In this document: piece after piece, positions 21,003 to 33,420 of the stretch
Layout: each line of letters starts with the position of its first letter
Position numbering within the stretch: the first letter of the stretch is position 1
NCBI GenBank assembly: GCA_963555705.1
Contig: OY743180.1
Coordinates: forward strand, 43,618,129 to 43,682,128
From: Ligustrum vulgare
Taxonomy: Eukaryota; Streptophyta; Magnoliopsida; Lamiales; Oleaceae
Direction: 5' to 3'
Length of the DNA: 64,000 nt
Notes under the pieces: model-generated
The model's input: only the letters and a program-made list of their open reading frames with translations
Told to the model about the DNA's origin: nothing
Databases searched by the model: none
Program-made: the position numbers and the translations under genes

Positions 21003-23640
21003 TGGAGAACGAAACTACCATGGCGACAATCAAGATGTTGCATCAAGACCTTTTCGGGCTTGATAGGTTTGATGGGATGAATTTCACAAGATGACAAGAT
21101 AAGTTAAATTTCTTCTCACCACTTAGAAGATATTTTACATATTGGATCTAGACTTAGAGCCATTACCGAAATCAACACCGGAAGACAATGACGAAGTCAA
21201 TGCAGAAAGAAAGAAGAGACAAGAGGATGAGTTAATATGTAGGAGTCACATCTTGAATGCTCTCTCTGGCCGCATTTATGATCTCTACACCAACATCACT
21301 TCGACTAAGGAGATTTGGAACACATTGGAAAACAAGTACAAGGTCGAGGAATAAAGCACTAAAAAAATTTTTATTTCCAAATAATTTGATTTCAAATTTT
21401 GGATAATGTGTCATTGCTGGGACAAATGCATGAGTTACAAATCATTGAGGTCCATGAAGATTGAAAATTCTGAAACCTTCCAAATTGACACAATAATTGC
21501 AAAGTTACCATCTTCATGAAAAGGTTATAGGAAGAAGATACTTCACAGTTCAGAAAATTATTCTTTAGAAGGAATTCAAAAGCATATTCGCATTGAGGGG
21601 GAGTCAAGGGCACGAGATGAGAATTAACATTCTCATTAGGGCATTTCCAAAGCCTATGTCGTAAATCAAGCCAACCAATTTAATAAGGATTTCAAGAAAA
21701 TGAAATCCTTCGACTCCAACAAAGTAGACAATCAAAGACAAAAAGAAATTTAAAATCTCTTGTTCTGTGTGTCACAAACCGGAATATTATGCTCGTGAAT
21801 GCAGAAATCAAAACAGCCAAATCAAGAAAGCAAAGTGAACTCTATTAACACCAACAATATTGTTACAACCGTGAGCATTATAAATGTGGTGAAGGGAAAA
21901 GTACAAGGATGGCGATATAACATTTGTGCTACCATCCACATATGGTATGATAGGACACTCTTCAAGAACTATTATGAAGTGAATGACAAACACATTCAAA
22001 TGGGAAATGAAGTCCAATCTAAGGTTGTTTGCAAAGGAAACGTGGATTTAAATTTTAGATCCCGCAAGAAAATTACATTAATTAATGTCTTACATGTATC
22101 GAATATGAATAGAAATCTAGTTAGTGGTGGTTTGTTCGAAAAATCGAAAATAAAGTTTGTATATAAGTAGGGAAAACTTACTTCCTCATAATGGTATATT
22201 TGTTGGTAAAGGCTATTCTAGTGAAGGAATTGTCAAAGTTTGTACTATTGACAATGATATCAATAAAACTATCAATTTGAATTATATGCTTGAATCTATT
22301 TCTTTATGACATGATACACTATGACATGTTGGTTATTCTACTTTAAAAAGAATGATAAAAAATGGAATGATTTCATGTGATAACTTAGAACATAATAAAT
22401 GTGAATTATATGCTAAGTCTAAAATGATTAAGAAACATTTTCATAGTAATGTGAACTCACTGGAATGTTAAATAAGTGAGGTAATAAATATTTTAATAAC
22501 TTTTATAGATGATCATTCTAGGTCTTTTATATCTACTTGATAAAACATAATGATGAAGCCTTTAATATTTTAAGATATACAAAACTGAAGTAGAAAACCA
22601 ATTAAATAAAAAAATTAAAATTCTTAGAAGTGATAGAAGTGAATATTTATCAAATGAATTTAATTTTTTTGTGAACGTGGCATAATACATCAATGCATTG
22701 CACCTAGAACCTCAACAAAATGGTTTGGTTGAAAGGAAGAATATGACACTAGTTGACATAATAAATGCTTCCATTAAATACTAAGTTGTCATTTCATTTT
22801 TGGGGTGAAGCTTTTTTAAGTACGTATCAGATAGTTAATAGGATTCATTCTAAAAGACTCAAGGTTTACCTCATGAATTGTGGAAATGAAGAAAACCAAA
22901 CATTAATTATTTTAAAGTGCAGGTTGTCTTCCTTATTGCGAGAACATTGATCCTAAAAGGATCAAGTTGAGTCCTAGAAGAATCAAATGCTCATTTGTAG
23001 GATATGCTCAAAATATTAAGACATTTCGCTTATTAAACTTAGAAATCAATGTCATAATTGAATTCCGAGATGTATAGTTCTTCGAAATTCTATTATCTTA
23101 GTATAATTCTTTAAGGGAACCTCAAGGGGAGATTCCTAGTTCTACAAGATCAAAAATGGAAACACCTTCTGAGGATGTTGACACAAATGAACTACGTAGA
23201 AGCAAAAGAGAGCGAAAGGATAAACTACTAGAACCAAATGAAATTGTATCTCAACTCATTTCTTTCTATTAGGTTGAGGGAAATGGGAAGATTGTTACAA
23301 AAACTATTTCATGTGTTCTTCAAGTAGATACTGATCTTAAAGTCTTATCGAGAAGCAACGTCATCTAGGGATAACATCTTTTGAAAAGATGCTATAAACG
23401 ATGAAATTGATTCAATAATGTCTAATAATATTTGGGAAATAGTCGATTTACCACCTGACTCAAGACTAATAGGTTGTAAATTGGTATTTAGGAAAAATAC
23501 AACTCATATGATATGTTTAATACTTTAAAGCTAGGATAGTAGCCAAAGGGTATCAAAAAAAGGGAAGAAGTAGATTATTTTGGCGTGTATGCGCCAGTTA
23601 CACGAATAACGATAAGGATTTTATTTGTTTTAGCTTCTAT
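21003..23640 (+). pseudogene. gag-pol remnant of copia 2
   Basis: Gag starts MENETTMATIKMLHQDLFGL and LDRFDGMNFTR, then a stop. A zinc knuckle near 21750-21800 reads CSVCHKPEYYAREC, with His changed to Tyr. A degraded protease, integrase pieces (LRSDRSEYLSNEF, the PQQNGLVERKN block near 22715, FWGEAF) and the start of RT (NNIWEIVDLPPDS near 23425, ARIVAKGYQK, YAPVTRITI) follow in different frames. Nothing is translatable as a whole. Confidence 0.8.
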
Positions 23641-23649
23641 ATATATATA

Positions 23650-24224
23650 CTAGTTTTGGTGTGTGCGTTACACACATATTGTCAGTATTTTTTTATCAGA
23701 GAAGCTTCAAATAATGATTTCTTGTTTGATACTCCCCATGTCCCATAAAGATATACTCATTTCTAATTTTACACGAATTAAGAAAACATAATTATTTTAT
23801 GTTGGAACTATAAATTTGCTTACATTTTACTTAATATACCCTACATGTGTTTAATTGGATGAATAGTGCATCCAATTGTTGCCCGCATAGTGTTTAATTG
23901 GATGAATAGTGCCAAACTTGGATGAATAGTGTTTAATTGCAGTGGATGAATAGTGTTTAATTATAATGGGATGAATATTGCCATGAATAGTGACTAAATT
24001 GGATGAATAGTGTGTTAATTTTAATTGGATGAATAGTTAAATTGAATGAATAGTGTTTAATTGCAAATGGATGAATAGTGAATAGTATTTAATTGCAATT
24101 GGATGAAAAGTGCTTAAATTGGATGAATAGTGTTTAATTTCAATTGGATGAATAGTGTTTAATTGAAATTGAATAAATAGTGTCAGTTGAGATATTCAAT
24201 CTTTTATATATATAGATAGAGAGA
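23650..24224 (-). mobile_element. Helitron-like non-autonomous element, copy 1 (575 bp)
   Basis: On the minus strand it starts TCTCTCTATC after A and ends CTAG before T, so it sits between A and T as Helitrons do. A short hairpin (GTGTG TAACG CACAC) lies just before the CTAG. The interior is rich in GGATGAATAGTG / TTTAATTG repeats. Copy 2 at 27700-29086 shares both ends and interior motifs. Confidence 0.7.
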
Positions 24225-24233
24225 TATAGGATG

Positions 24234-24900
24234 TAGGGATGTTGTTGAAGAAAAAATATATTCATGGCTTATAAGCAACATCTATGTTGCTCGGACTCTT
24301 CATTTTTTAAGAAGTACATGTGTTGCACACACAAATATAAGATAAGGGTATGGGATCCTTCTCGGGTCCTTTAAACCAAAATATGATACTTTATATCATT
24401 TAAATCAAAAGAATCATTTATATCTCCAACAAATGCATTTATAATTATTAATACATAAATTTCTAAAGTAATTTGAAGTTTATAAGATGTATTCATGTAC
24501 CGATGTCAAAATTTTGTATCATTTTTAGTCGTATCAGTGTACCCTAGATTTTGGAAAATAATGTCCGACGCTTAGATATGTACTCGTACCCGATACCCGT
24601 ACTCAAGTCTGAGCAACATAGAGCAACTTCTCTTACATACAAAACAAATATCAAACTTCAATTTCCGTAATGTTCTTCAAAGTTCTACATTCAAGTTTCA
24701 AATTGTTTGGTTTGAACTTGGTTCATAAGTTTGATTACTCCTTCATCAAATTTTGACTTGAAGCCTTCATGTACTTACCCTGGTGGCTGTAAATATCGTT
24801 TGAGGATAACGATTTCGCATCGTGTTCGAACATTCCTTTTTGGTGAATTTACTTTTTCATTTTGTTTGTTATTCATCTCCTCCTTCCAATTTCCACAACA
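24234..24900 (+). repeat. 3' LTR of copia 2, interrupted by a MITE
   Basis: Homologous to 20666-20981. It is interrupted by 340 bp (24282-24621) plus an 8-bp duplication. It ends TTTCCACAACA at 24900. Confidence 0.78.
24282..24621. mobile_element. hAT-like MITE, 340 bp, in the copia 2 LTR
   Basis: The terminal inverted repeats CTATGTTGCTCGGACT and AGTCTGAGCAACATAG match 15 of 16. The flanks AGCAACAT (24274-24281) and AGCAACTT (24622-24629) form an 8-bp target duplication with one change. Comparison with the uninterrupted 5' LTR gives the empty site. It is non-coding. Confidence 0.85.
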
Positions 24901-25223
24901 GATTGTTTTGTAAGTTTCATTGGATTAAAGAGGCATCGGAAGATTTATTCCAAGCAAACAATTCTACTAAGGCTAGCTACCATGCCTAAGCCCAAACTAT
25001 TGCTTGCGTACCTTAGATCTCAGAAAACTCAACATAAGGTCCTATCCTAGAATAAGGTTAGAATTATCTGTAAGTTTCACTTTTATTTAAGAGACATCAA
25101 GCAGAACAGCATATCAAATGCAACAAATATCCTCCAACAACGACCAAAAAAATTAAAAAAAAAATAATAATAATTTGCGTTGTCAGTCAACAGAAACGGA
25201 AAAGGAAACTAGAGAATACATAC

Positions 25224-25972
25224 AGCTTAGCAGAATCTGCAGAACTTAGATGTTGTTCCTGACACACTGAGTTATCTATGGACACATCAGGAGCAGAGCA
25301 AGCAGAGAAGCATGCTGAGATGTGGAAGCCCTCGAACCCAAACCTTTGGAGTAGATTCTTCACAACATTGGGCGTGAAATATTCATGAATCAAGAAATTA
25401 TTAGGCTGTTCTTTACTTCTGAAGCTCCTGTTAGGTTGTCCACAATTTCCAGAGCTTCTTTCGCCGCAAAAAGTGAAAGAATGATATGCTGCCACACCAG
25501 GTTGCACACGCCTGGAAATCAAATTACTTGTAGAGCAGTCTGTGAGAGACTGCAGAGATAATCTAGATCCACAGACAGCCATTAATACCTTTTGAGGGTT
25601 AACTCCCACTCTAACCTGACTAGGCTCTGATAGAAGACAATCAACGTGATACTCACAAACTTGAAATAAAGGTCCTGACAAAGACAGAAATGAGCTTGCA
25701 CTAGAAACTGCTCCAAAAACTGGAAGATTCTTTATCTGGTTGACTGTAAAATTTGCCTGAGCAGCAGCAACCATGCGAGGTTGCACAAAAACATGCTGGT
25801 TGGTAAATGTTTCGGAAGGCATACTATAGGTCATCCTTGACCTACCAAGCAAAGATTTTCCTAGGCCGGTCAAAGCTTCTATCTGAGCTTGGACACCACT
25901 ATCTTGCCCTGATATTGATCTCCACCCTCCCTTCCGTAATGAGCCACCGAGTCTCAAAAAATAGCAAGGCAT
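25224..25972 (-). CDS. PP2C-family phosphatase, first coding exon with N-terminal extension
   Basis: From ATG at 25972 (MPCYFLRLGGSLRKGG) to a GTATGT donor, 749 bp = 249 codons plus two bases, exactly in phase with the next exon. An intron acceptor (CACCCAAGCAG, exon from 25976) just upstream argues for this ATG rather than the one 21 bases earlier. The long N-terminal part, rich in Arg and Ser, is typical of this PP2C subgroup and may include an organelle-targeting signal (inference). No stop interrupts it. The 5' untranslated exon(s) should lie right of 25977 and were not located. Confidence 0.82.
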
Positions 25973-25976
25973 TTCC

Positions 25977-27699
25977 CTGCTTGGGTGAAACAATCAACCA
26001 ACCTGTTTGCTATATAAATCACAATGACAAGTGCCACAAACACAAGACAATCACATTCCTCTCAGCGCATCTATATATTTACAATTTCGTAATCAGGATC
26101 ACCTTCCCCTTCACGATATCTTACGGGAATCGAGGAACCTGATGTTACAGACAAGAAGAGAGTGTTATGAGGAAATACTTGACAAACTTTGTCTGAGTGA
26201 AAACAAAATATGGTAGTCACAAAACAGCACCAGTTATCAGAACTTGAGTGGTAACATGTAATCCATCGGGCCCCATTTTTTAATCTTCTCCAATATATTT
26301 AGAGAATAACGGCTTATAGAACAGCAAAACAACAACCCAACAAAGTGAGTGAACAACAGCAACTACTTTCACCTGTCTATTTTCAGGACTAAGAAGTAAA
26401 ATCTTATAAAAGGAAAAATCAGTATGTATGATTTTCAACAAAAATCATCATTAAATAAAGTTTATCCACTGGTATATAGATTTCCACCAAATGAGTTTTC
26501 CAAGTTTAATGACAAAAATGGGTTTTTTATTCTTTTTTATTTTAACCTAAAAGATTAAATCTGTGGCCGGCAAAGTAAATAGAGAAGAACCAATTTACCA
26601 ATAAAGAACTTGTTCCAGTATTCCTTGGGATTCTATAATTTCTTAAAATCAAACAGAAAGAAACCAAGGCTAAACAAAACAGGAGGCCAATAAAATTTTG
26701 ATCTGACCATCCCAATTCACCACTCCCCAATCTTACGAAAAATGGAAAAACTTGTTAAGAACTGTGATTCCCTGAAACTGCCAACACCGAATGAAACAGT
26801 ATTAAACTATTGAAGAACAATAAATGGAAGCAAGTTTCATTCTTGTCATAAAAACGAGAACTTTTCAAAATCAATATAGAAAGATCAAATTCAACCATCA
26901 TCTCCTCGATAATGCAATACACAAATTTCGGTCATATCAAACATTAAAGGCTGGACACAACTAAAATCATTAAAAAAAAACTACTTAATAATAATCAAAT
27001 ACAAAAAGCACGATGAAAAAAATGCTCAAAAGTACAAAATCATTGCTTTGACTGATGAAAGTTTGCACCTTAGTATTCATAAACTTGCTAGCAGTGTCAC
27101 AATCACAAATCTCTACTTATCCCCCAACTGTATATAGTAACAAATAGTTGGATAAAACCCAATAAAATACTAAGATTCGTGGTTCATATTCGTTGTTTTG
27201 GATTCACAAATATTGTAGGCGTATGGCCACAAGCCTCTCTTTCTCTCAAGATTATGTGGGACGGCTGTTTGGGTTGTTGAAAGGACAAGTCCAAAATCTA
27301 GTTCTGAGGGAACGGTGGGAAGCTCAGCTATCACTTCACCACCAAACTCAACAACCTCTGTGATTAATTACAGTTCGAATTTGGGAATTTGGGTGGATTG
27401 TGTCATCAGTTCAAAAAAAGGTAATGTGCTTGCACTGTAAAGACTATTTTGCCCCCTAGTGTTTCTTCACTTTCAATTTTTACCTCTTTTTATTTAGACC
27501 GGTACGTAACACGTGCGGCACACATTATATTTTAAAGATATTTTAATATTTTTATTCAAGTATATATGTTTTTTAGATTGAAGGAAATTGTCCAAATTTT
27601 CCTTTATATTTTTTCACTTAAAAATGTATAAAATATTGAACTAATCAATCAAGTGTCGAACTTAATAACCCTAGATATTATTCAAATTTTTATAAAATA
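25977..27699 (-). other. Upstream region of the PP2C gene (5' UTR intron and promoter expected)
   Basis: No coding exon is supported. A GC-richer stretch near 27230-27430, against an AT-rich background, is the best candidate for the first untranslated exon and promoter on the minus strand, but no TATA box or donor site is convincing. Open frames on the plus strand here are short and unsupported. Confidence 0.4.
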
Positions 27700-29086
27700 C
27701 TAGTTTTGGGCATATTGTCAATATTTTTCTATCAGAGAAGTTTCAAATTATGATTTCTTGTTTGATACTCTCCCTATTCCATAAAGATAAACTCATTTCT
27801 ATTTTTATAGGAATTAAAAAAACATAATTCTTATATGTTGGAATTATAAATTTGCTTACATTTTACCTAATACACCCTTATATTAAATAATAAGTAGTTC
27901 ATATGTGTTGATAATAATGCATATTAAATAGGAGTATATTAAAAAGATATTAATATAATCTCAATAAGGAAAGTAACATATAATTTGGAATAAACCAAAA
28001 AGGAAAACGAAAGATGAAATACAATGCTAATGGATCATTTTAAATGACTAAATTTTTTACTACAGTTTAGTAATTCGAAAATAATGTAACAAAGTATTGT
28101 GTGAAAACTTCACATCAATATTAAGATGTTGCTATTAAGATTTTTTTTGAACTCTCATAATTAACATAAAGAAAAAAATAAGTAATACAAAACGATAAAG
28201 AATAGGAACATGAGAAGGTCTTCATAAAAATGTCCAAGGTAATATTTGGACAGGTGAGTACCGAATAGTGTATTAAATCCAATTATTGCCCGCATAGTGT
28301 TTAATTGGATGAATAGTGTCTAAATTTAATTTGATGAATAATGACTAAATTGATGAGAAATCCGGGCAATTTGCCCGCATTGGATTTAGGTTCTGGATGA
28401 ATAGTGCATTCAATTATTGCCCGCATAGTGTTTAATTGGATCAATAGTGCCTAAATTGATGAAAAATCCGAACAATTTGTCTGCATAGTGTTTAATTGGA
28501 TGAATAGTGCATCCAATTGTTGTTCGCATAGTGTTTAATTGGATGAATAATGTCTAGATTGGATGAATAATGTTTAATTGCAATTGGAATAATGCCTAGA
28601 TTGGATTAATAGTGTTTAATTGCAATTTGATGAATAATAGTGCATCCAATTGTTACACGCATATAATGTTTAATTTGATGAATAATGCCTAAATTGGATG
28701 AATAATGTTTAATTTTTATTTGATGAATAGTTAAATTAGATGAATAGTATTTAATTGCAATTGTACCTAAATTGGATGAATAGTACTTTATTGTAATTGG
28801 AATAATGCCTAAATTGGATTAATAGTGTTTTATTACAATTGGATGAATAATAGTGCATCCAATTATTGCTCGCATATAGTGTTTAATTTGATGAATAATG
28901 CCTAAATTGGATGAATAGTGTTTAATTGCAATTTGATGAATATTGTCATAAATAGTGTCTGAATTGGATTAATAGTATTTAATTTTAATTAGATGAATAC
29001 TGTTTAATTGAAATTGAATGAATAGTGTCAATGAAATTGAATAAATAGTGTCAATTGAGATTTTGAATATTTTATATATAGAGAGA
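27700..29086 (-). mobile_element. Helitron-like non-autonomous element, copy 2 (1387 bp)
   Basis: It has the same minus-strand start (TCTCTCTATATATAAAA after A) and CTAG end (before T) as copy 1, and the same inner sequences. The near-terminal hairpin is eroded. Extra length comes from many more GGATGAATAGTG / TTTAATTGCAATT repeat units between about 28250 and 29040. Confidence 0.68.
28250..29040. repeat. Degenerate minisatellite in Helitron-like copy 2
   Basis: Units such as TTGGATGAATAGTGTTTAATTGCA recur many times with variants (AATAATGCC, ATAGTGCATCCAATT). The same units occur in fewer copies at 23860-24190 in copy 1. Confidence 0.85.
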
Positions 29087-29270
29087 TATGCAATACTTTT
29101 ATGGGAAAATTATGTAACTAACTACATGTAATGTCCTATAATTGAAAAATACGTAATTTTGAAACTATTCGTAATATTACAGAATTTTGCCTAGTTTTAG
29201 ATTAATACCAGAGCCTGTGAGAGATAATGTAATATTTGATTAGGTAATTAAATACTGTACATATTAATTA

Positions 29271-29430
29271 GAGCATCTAAAATGCACTCCATGAATTGGA
29301 AAAAAAAAATCTGACACGTCAGCTAATAGACTGAATATGTAAAAATACATCTCAAATGCACAATGCACAACATGTATTATAATCTTAAGCTAAATTAGTT
29401 TTTTAAAAAAAAACATTGTAGGGTGCTCTG
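29271..29430. mobile_element. Possible MITE, 160 bp
   Basis: GAGCATCTAAAATG at the left end and CATTGTAGGGTGCTC at the right end form imperfect inverted repeats of a common plant MITE style. No clear target duplication was found. Confidence 0.35.
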
Positions 29431-31301
29431 TCTATATCTAGACGTTCCATGGTACATAATGAGACAGCATTATTTTTATTAAATAATTATTTAATTATTA
29501 TAAATAAGAACGTTGATAAATCAGGTTGTATTATACAAGTTATTTCTATTTGATCTCTTTATATAGTGAGAAATCATGCGTATAAGGTCCAATTTTTGCA
29601 TAGTAATTAATTTTCAATTTAGGAAAAAATATTGTCACATGATCAGTATTATTTAAATGTAGAAGGAACCGTTAGAGAGTAAATGTTAGACTTCTTCGTC
29701 TATTTATCCACGTTCTCTAGACGTCCTTCTATTACATTGTCACTCAGCCACAATCCACGTAATGCACTGGAGATACTTTTAGGGGTGTAGTTACTATTTA
29801 TTTAGGATATTGAATATGACAATTTTAATTGATAAATGTTATTACATATTGCAATATTTTATTTAGGAATTTAAATTATGTAGATTGTAACTTTCAATAA
29901 TTACTCTAAAATCAACGATTTGCTTCCTACATCACGGTTTGGGCATCCTTCCTTCCGACTGTTCACGGCTTCTACCATTTTTCAACAATTACGTTATGTA
30001 ATGTTATGTAACATGTTGTAATTTATGACCACATTTGTGTAATATTCATTAATATTATTTTTCTTCATCTTGGTATTATTGACAATTAGTCAGTTGAAAT
30101 TTGAAGAAGTATTACAGTCATTATAATGTTATATAATTGTAGTTACTGTATTCTTGTAATGTTATGTAACTGTATTTACTATAACATTACAATCAATGTA
30201 AGTGTCTTGTAAGACTAGCAAAATTTACTACCACAAATACATGATACATTTTCAAGAAAGATATGCATGTGACTACAGTCACAAAAAAGATACACAACAT
30301 GAAAGTAACTTATTACACTCCCTATAATGTTATAGTGCACATAATAACAGCTTAATTCATGAATTTAATGTGATTATTTAGCATTACAAGTATGGTAATA
30401 ACATATATCATCTAATATTACAGGACACATTATATCATGTAATATTACAGGTTACGTTAAATATCATGTAAATAAATGTTGTAATATAATCATGTAGTGT
30501 TAAATGAATTATACTTCATTACACTTCATTACGAGGAATACACTTCATTACAACAGTTTGAAGAAGGATCGGTATAACCAATTCTCGAAGAGTTCCTAGT
30601 TGTAGTTACAAATTAGTGGAGCTTTCAGTTAGTGCAATTGTGATGCAAATTTTTGTTCCTATTCCATATTTCAATTCTATATGGAACATATGTTGCAACT
30701 AGCATAGATAGGCCTCCAGAAGCATCATACTTACTTGTTATCTTCAAGTTCGGAAGATGCATTTTTGCTTTCACTCTAGCAGCATCATACTTCACTAAGC
30801 AGACCTCTCTTTACAAGAAACAATTATATTAAAGCTACTCGTACTCTCAATAGCTAGCTAAAGCATTACCTCATTGACCAAAATAGTTTCAAAGAATAAA
30901 ACCAAGCAAACTTACCACTTCCCAGTTTATTGTTTAAAAATTAACATAGATATCAAGTTGCTTTAAAAAAAATTATAAAATAAAGAAATAAAAAACATAG
31001 ATATCAAGCGTTTGTGAAATTAATCTAAATAAGATATGAAGGAAACAACATGTAGGACATCGACTTAAGAAAATTCAAATAACAATTTTTGGAACCAATA
31101 TTGGCACTGCTCCATAAGACAAAAAAATTATAAATATCATGATCGACGTCTAGGATGGTGAACACATGAATAACAATGATATTATATTCGAATTCCACAA
31201 TTTGAAATGTAGCACTCACCTAGGACAAAAACAACTGTAACTTTCTTGTTAGTGGGTATGCTTCCATTTGCTTCCACCAGTGTTACTACATCAAATTAAT
31301 A
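29431..31301. other. AT-rich intergenic DNA without a gene
   Basis: Between about 29990 and 30500 words like TGTAATGTTATGTAA recur on both strands, perhaps the relic of a transposon. No coding or RNA gene is supported. Confidence 0.5.
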
Positions 31302-31309
31302 CTCTTAAT

Positions 31310-32299
31310 CAGAGGCGGATCCAGATATGGCCTGTGCTAGGCTGTAGTTCGGTCCTTTAGCAGTTCAGGTGACTGAAAAAAGGAAAGAAATGGGGGTAGC
31401 TTGGTCCAAACCTCAAAATCCATAACCCAAACTACCTACCTGCACTGTAATACCACAAAATCATATTAACGTTTCTTTACCAAATCGATTTCTTACCTAT
31501 TTCGTTTCTTCCCCAACTCTATCCCTATTACCCATAAGACCATAACCCATTACTCAAAATTTGCTAAGATCCAAATAGCTAAATCCCTAATCAGTATGTG
31601 GAGTATATAATATACTGTACATTTGTGTAGTCCAAGTGAGCACTCGCCTCGAATTAGGATTTCGAAATGTCACCGAAGCCATTTTCGATAAGGAAAAATG
31701 TAGAGCAAGTGTACTTGAATTGTGACACTCTGTTTATGCGTATATTTGACTATTTGAGTGAACTTGAATTGGGTTTTGTTGCAGGTTTAATGGGATGAAA
31801 TTCTTGGAGAAATGGAGATGGAAGAAGATAATGTTTGTAGTTGACTAAGTGCTGAGAGGAATTGGTGGCAGGTAAGTTTCATTACAATTCTTGCCATGTA
31901 TTTTTTAAATTATTCGCTTGGTAGGTGGGATGGGGATGGTCGTGGTAGCTAATTTGGGTTGAACCACTTCAAACTGAATTTAGTTCCTGGTTTGGATAAA
32001 AATAAGATATCTTAATAGTTTTTTATAAAAGTTTGATAACATATGTGATTAAAAAATCTAGTTCAATTTTGATTAACTTTGCTGCATTTTTTAGAACTGA
32101 AAATTGAACATATTTTGCAAGAATGCAATCGCAAGCCACAACTATTAATATCCTCTTTCTTAAAAAAATGAGAGATTTGTCAAATTAGTGAAAACACTTT
32201 AAACCATGATGAGCATTTTTCGTATATTAAATGCTTCGGCCACCCCCACAATTTCTAAAATTCAGCTCGGCCCAACAGAAAATCCTAGATCCGCCACTG
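31310..32299. mobile_element. hAT-type non-autonomous element, 990 bp
   Basis: The ends CAGAGGCGGATCCAGAT and ATCCTAGATCCGCCACTG form imperfect terminal inverted repeats. The 8-bp sequence CTCTTAAT flanks it perfectly at 31302-31309 and 32300-32307. No transposase is recognisable inside. Confidence 0.88.
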
Positions 32300-32307
32300 C
32301 TCTTAAT

Positions 32308-32871
32308 CCAAGCTGGTAAATAAGTATCCAAACGAATTTTGCATGGCCAACTCGTACTGCTAAATTAGTGGCTAAACAACCATTAGGTTATGTACAAATC
32401 TAACAATATATTTGCCTTCTCCCTCTTCTTCCTGCTGCCTCCACCACTTTGTTCCATGTGACGTTGTTATTCTTTAATTTGGCAATGGGGGTTCAATTGA
32501 TAAGATAATATATGATTTGGGCAATTTTTATGGAATGTTTTGCATTTCCTCAATATAGATAGATGAGAGAAAGAGTGATTTTAAGGATTGATTCGGTTGT
32601 GGGGAGAGAGATATGGAGGATTGAGAATAACAAGAGTCTGATTTTTTTCTAATTAGTTTCAGATCACCGTGTTTATCTAAACCCATGTTTAATAAGTAGT
32701 ATATGGTCTGATTTTCCTACTTTTATTAGTAATACCATCATCTTTTCTTTTCTAATTATTGATTGTTGGCTTCTTTAATTTTTGAACCTCCTAGAATGTA
32801 TTCTTAAACTGCCTTCTATGAAGAAATTGGAATTGGAATGAATTTCTTCTCTTATTAATATAGTGCATGCA
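32308..32871. other. Intergenic DNA, nothing recognised
   Basis: About 560 bp of AT-rich sequence with no supported gene or repeat, next to the left arm of the long inverted repeat. Confidence 0.5.
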
Positions 32872-32887
32872 TGACCAATCCATTTCC

Positions 32888-33085
32888 GCAGCAAAAAAAT
32901 AATGATAAACGTTATAAACTAGAGAGAATGAAAAGAGAAGAATAGAGACACCAATAAGCTTGTGTATTTATTATGAACCAGAGTCTCATATATATATAGG
33001 AGAGAATAGAGATATACAAAGTAATAATGTCTAGGGTTATAGGGGTACAATTGTCATTTATCAATACAAGATAATATTTACAACA
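32888..33085 (-). repeat. Copia LTR (family 3), left arm
   Basis: On the minus strand it begins TGTTGTAAATATTATC after the purine-rich CAAGGAAGAG and includes a TATA-like CCTATATATATATGAG. Homologues lie at 37464-37650 (plus) and 41210-41350 (minus). Confidence 0.75.
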
Positions 33086-33301
33086 CTCTTCCTTGAATGA
33101 CATATTACAAAATATCTGCCTCATTAAAACCTTGTTTGATAAAAACTCAATGAGACAAAAATATCAAACGAAAGAAAGAGAGTAAAGTTAATTTTGGAGT
33201 ATTAAGATGAATGCTACCTCGTTAAAACCTATTCAGGAAAATTCGAGAGGACAAAACCTTGACAAAGGAAAAAGAGTACAGCTACTCCTCCTAGTGTTAA
33301 T

Positions 33302-33420
33302 CACTGTAAATTATCGAGTCGATACATTCCAATCTTTTTAACTGATTTCTTGAATGTAGATGTTGGTAATGCTTTTGTGGATAAATCAGCCACATTGTTA
33401 CTTGAGTGAATTTGTTGAAA
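33302..33420 (-). pseudogene. RNase H C-terminus of copia 3, left arm
   Basis: The minus strand encodes NNVADLSTKALPTSTFKK and KIGMYRLDNLQ followed by a stop, the conserved end of copia polyproteins. It is the better preserved of the two arm copies. Confidence 0.85.

Larger units (their letters stand above)
20330..24900 (+). mobile_element. Ty1/copia element 2, old and degenerate, within the PP2C intron
   Basis: Two diverged LTR copies bracket gag, integrase and partial RT remnants. The RT stops at about 23640, where a Helitron-like element begins; the second half of RT, RNase H, the PPT and part of the 3' LTR are missing. No PBS is recognisable after the 5' LTR. Divergent LTRs and many stops mean an old insertion. 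Its left border near 20330 is a guess; LTR homology is certain only from about 20666. Confidence 0.8.
20021..25223 (-). other. PP2C intron of 5.2 kb carrying transposons
   Basis: Donor GTATGTATTC after CT, acceptor TTGACTGCAG. It holds an old copia element (about 20330-24900, antisense to the gene) that itself contains a Helitron-like insertion and a hAT-like MITE. The flanks (20031-20330, 24901-25223) are AT-rich with no further feature. Confidence 0.85.

Noticed and set aside
20785..21063. 92-codon ORF in the copia 2 5' LTR, paralleled at 24731-24913
   Set aside because: The similarity is simply LTR homology; no gene function indicated.
25807..26142. 111-codon plus-strand ORF over the PP2C first exon
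   Set aside because: It is the antisense shadow of the PP2C coding exon and upstream intron; no domain recognised.
27475..27530. A third Helitron-like end (ACCGGTACGTAACACGTGCGGCACAC)
   Set aside because: The sequence resembles a decayed terminal hairpin, but no CTRR-T end at the right distance and no matching 5' end were found.
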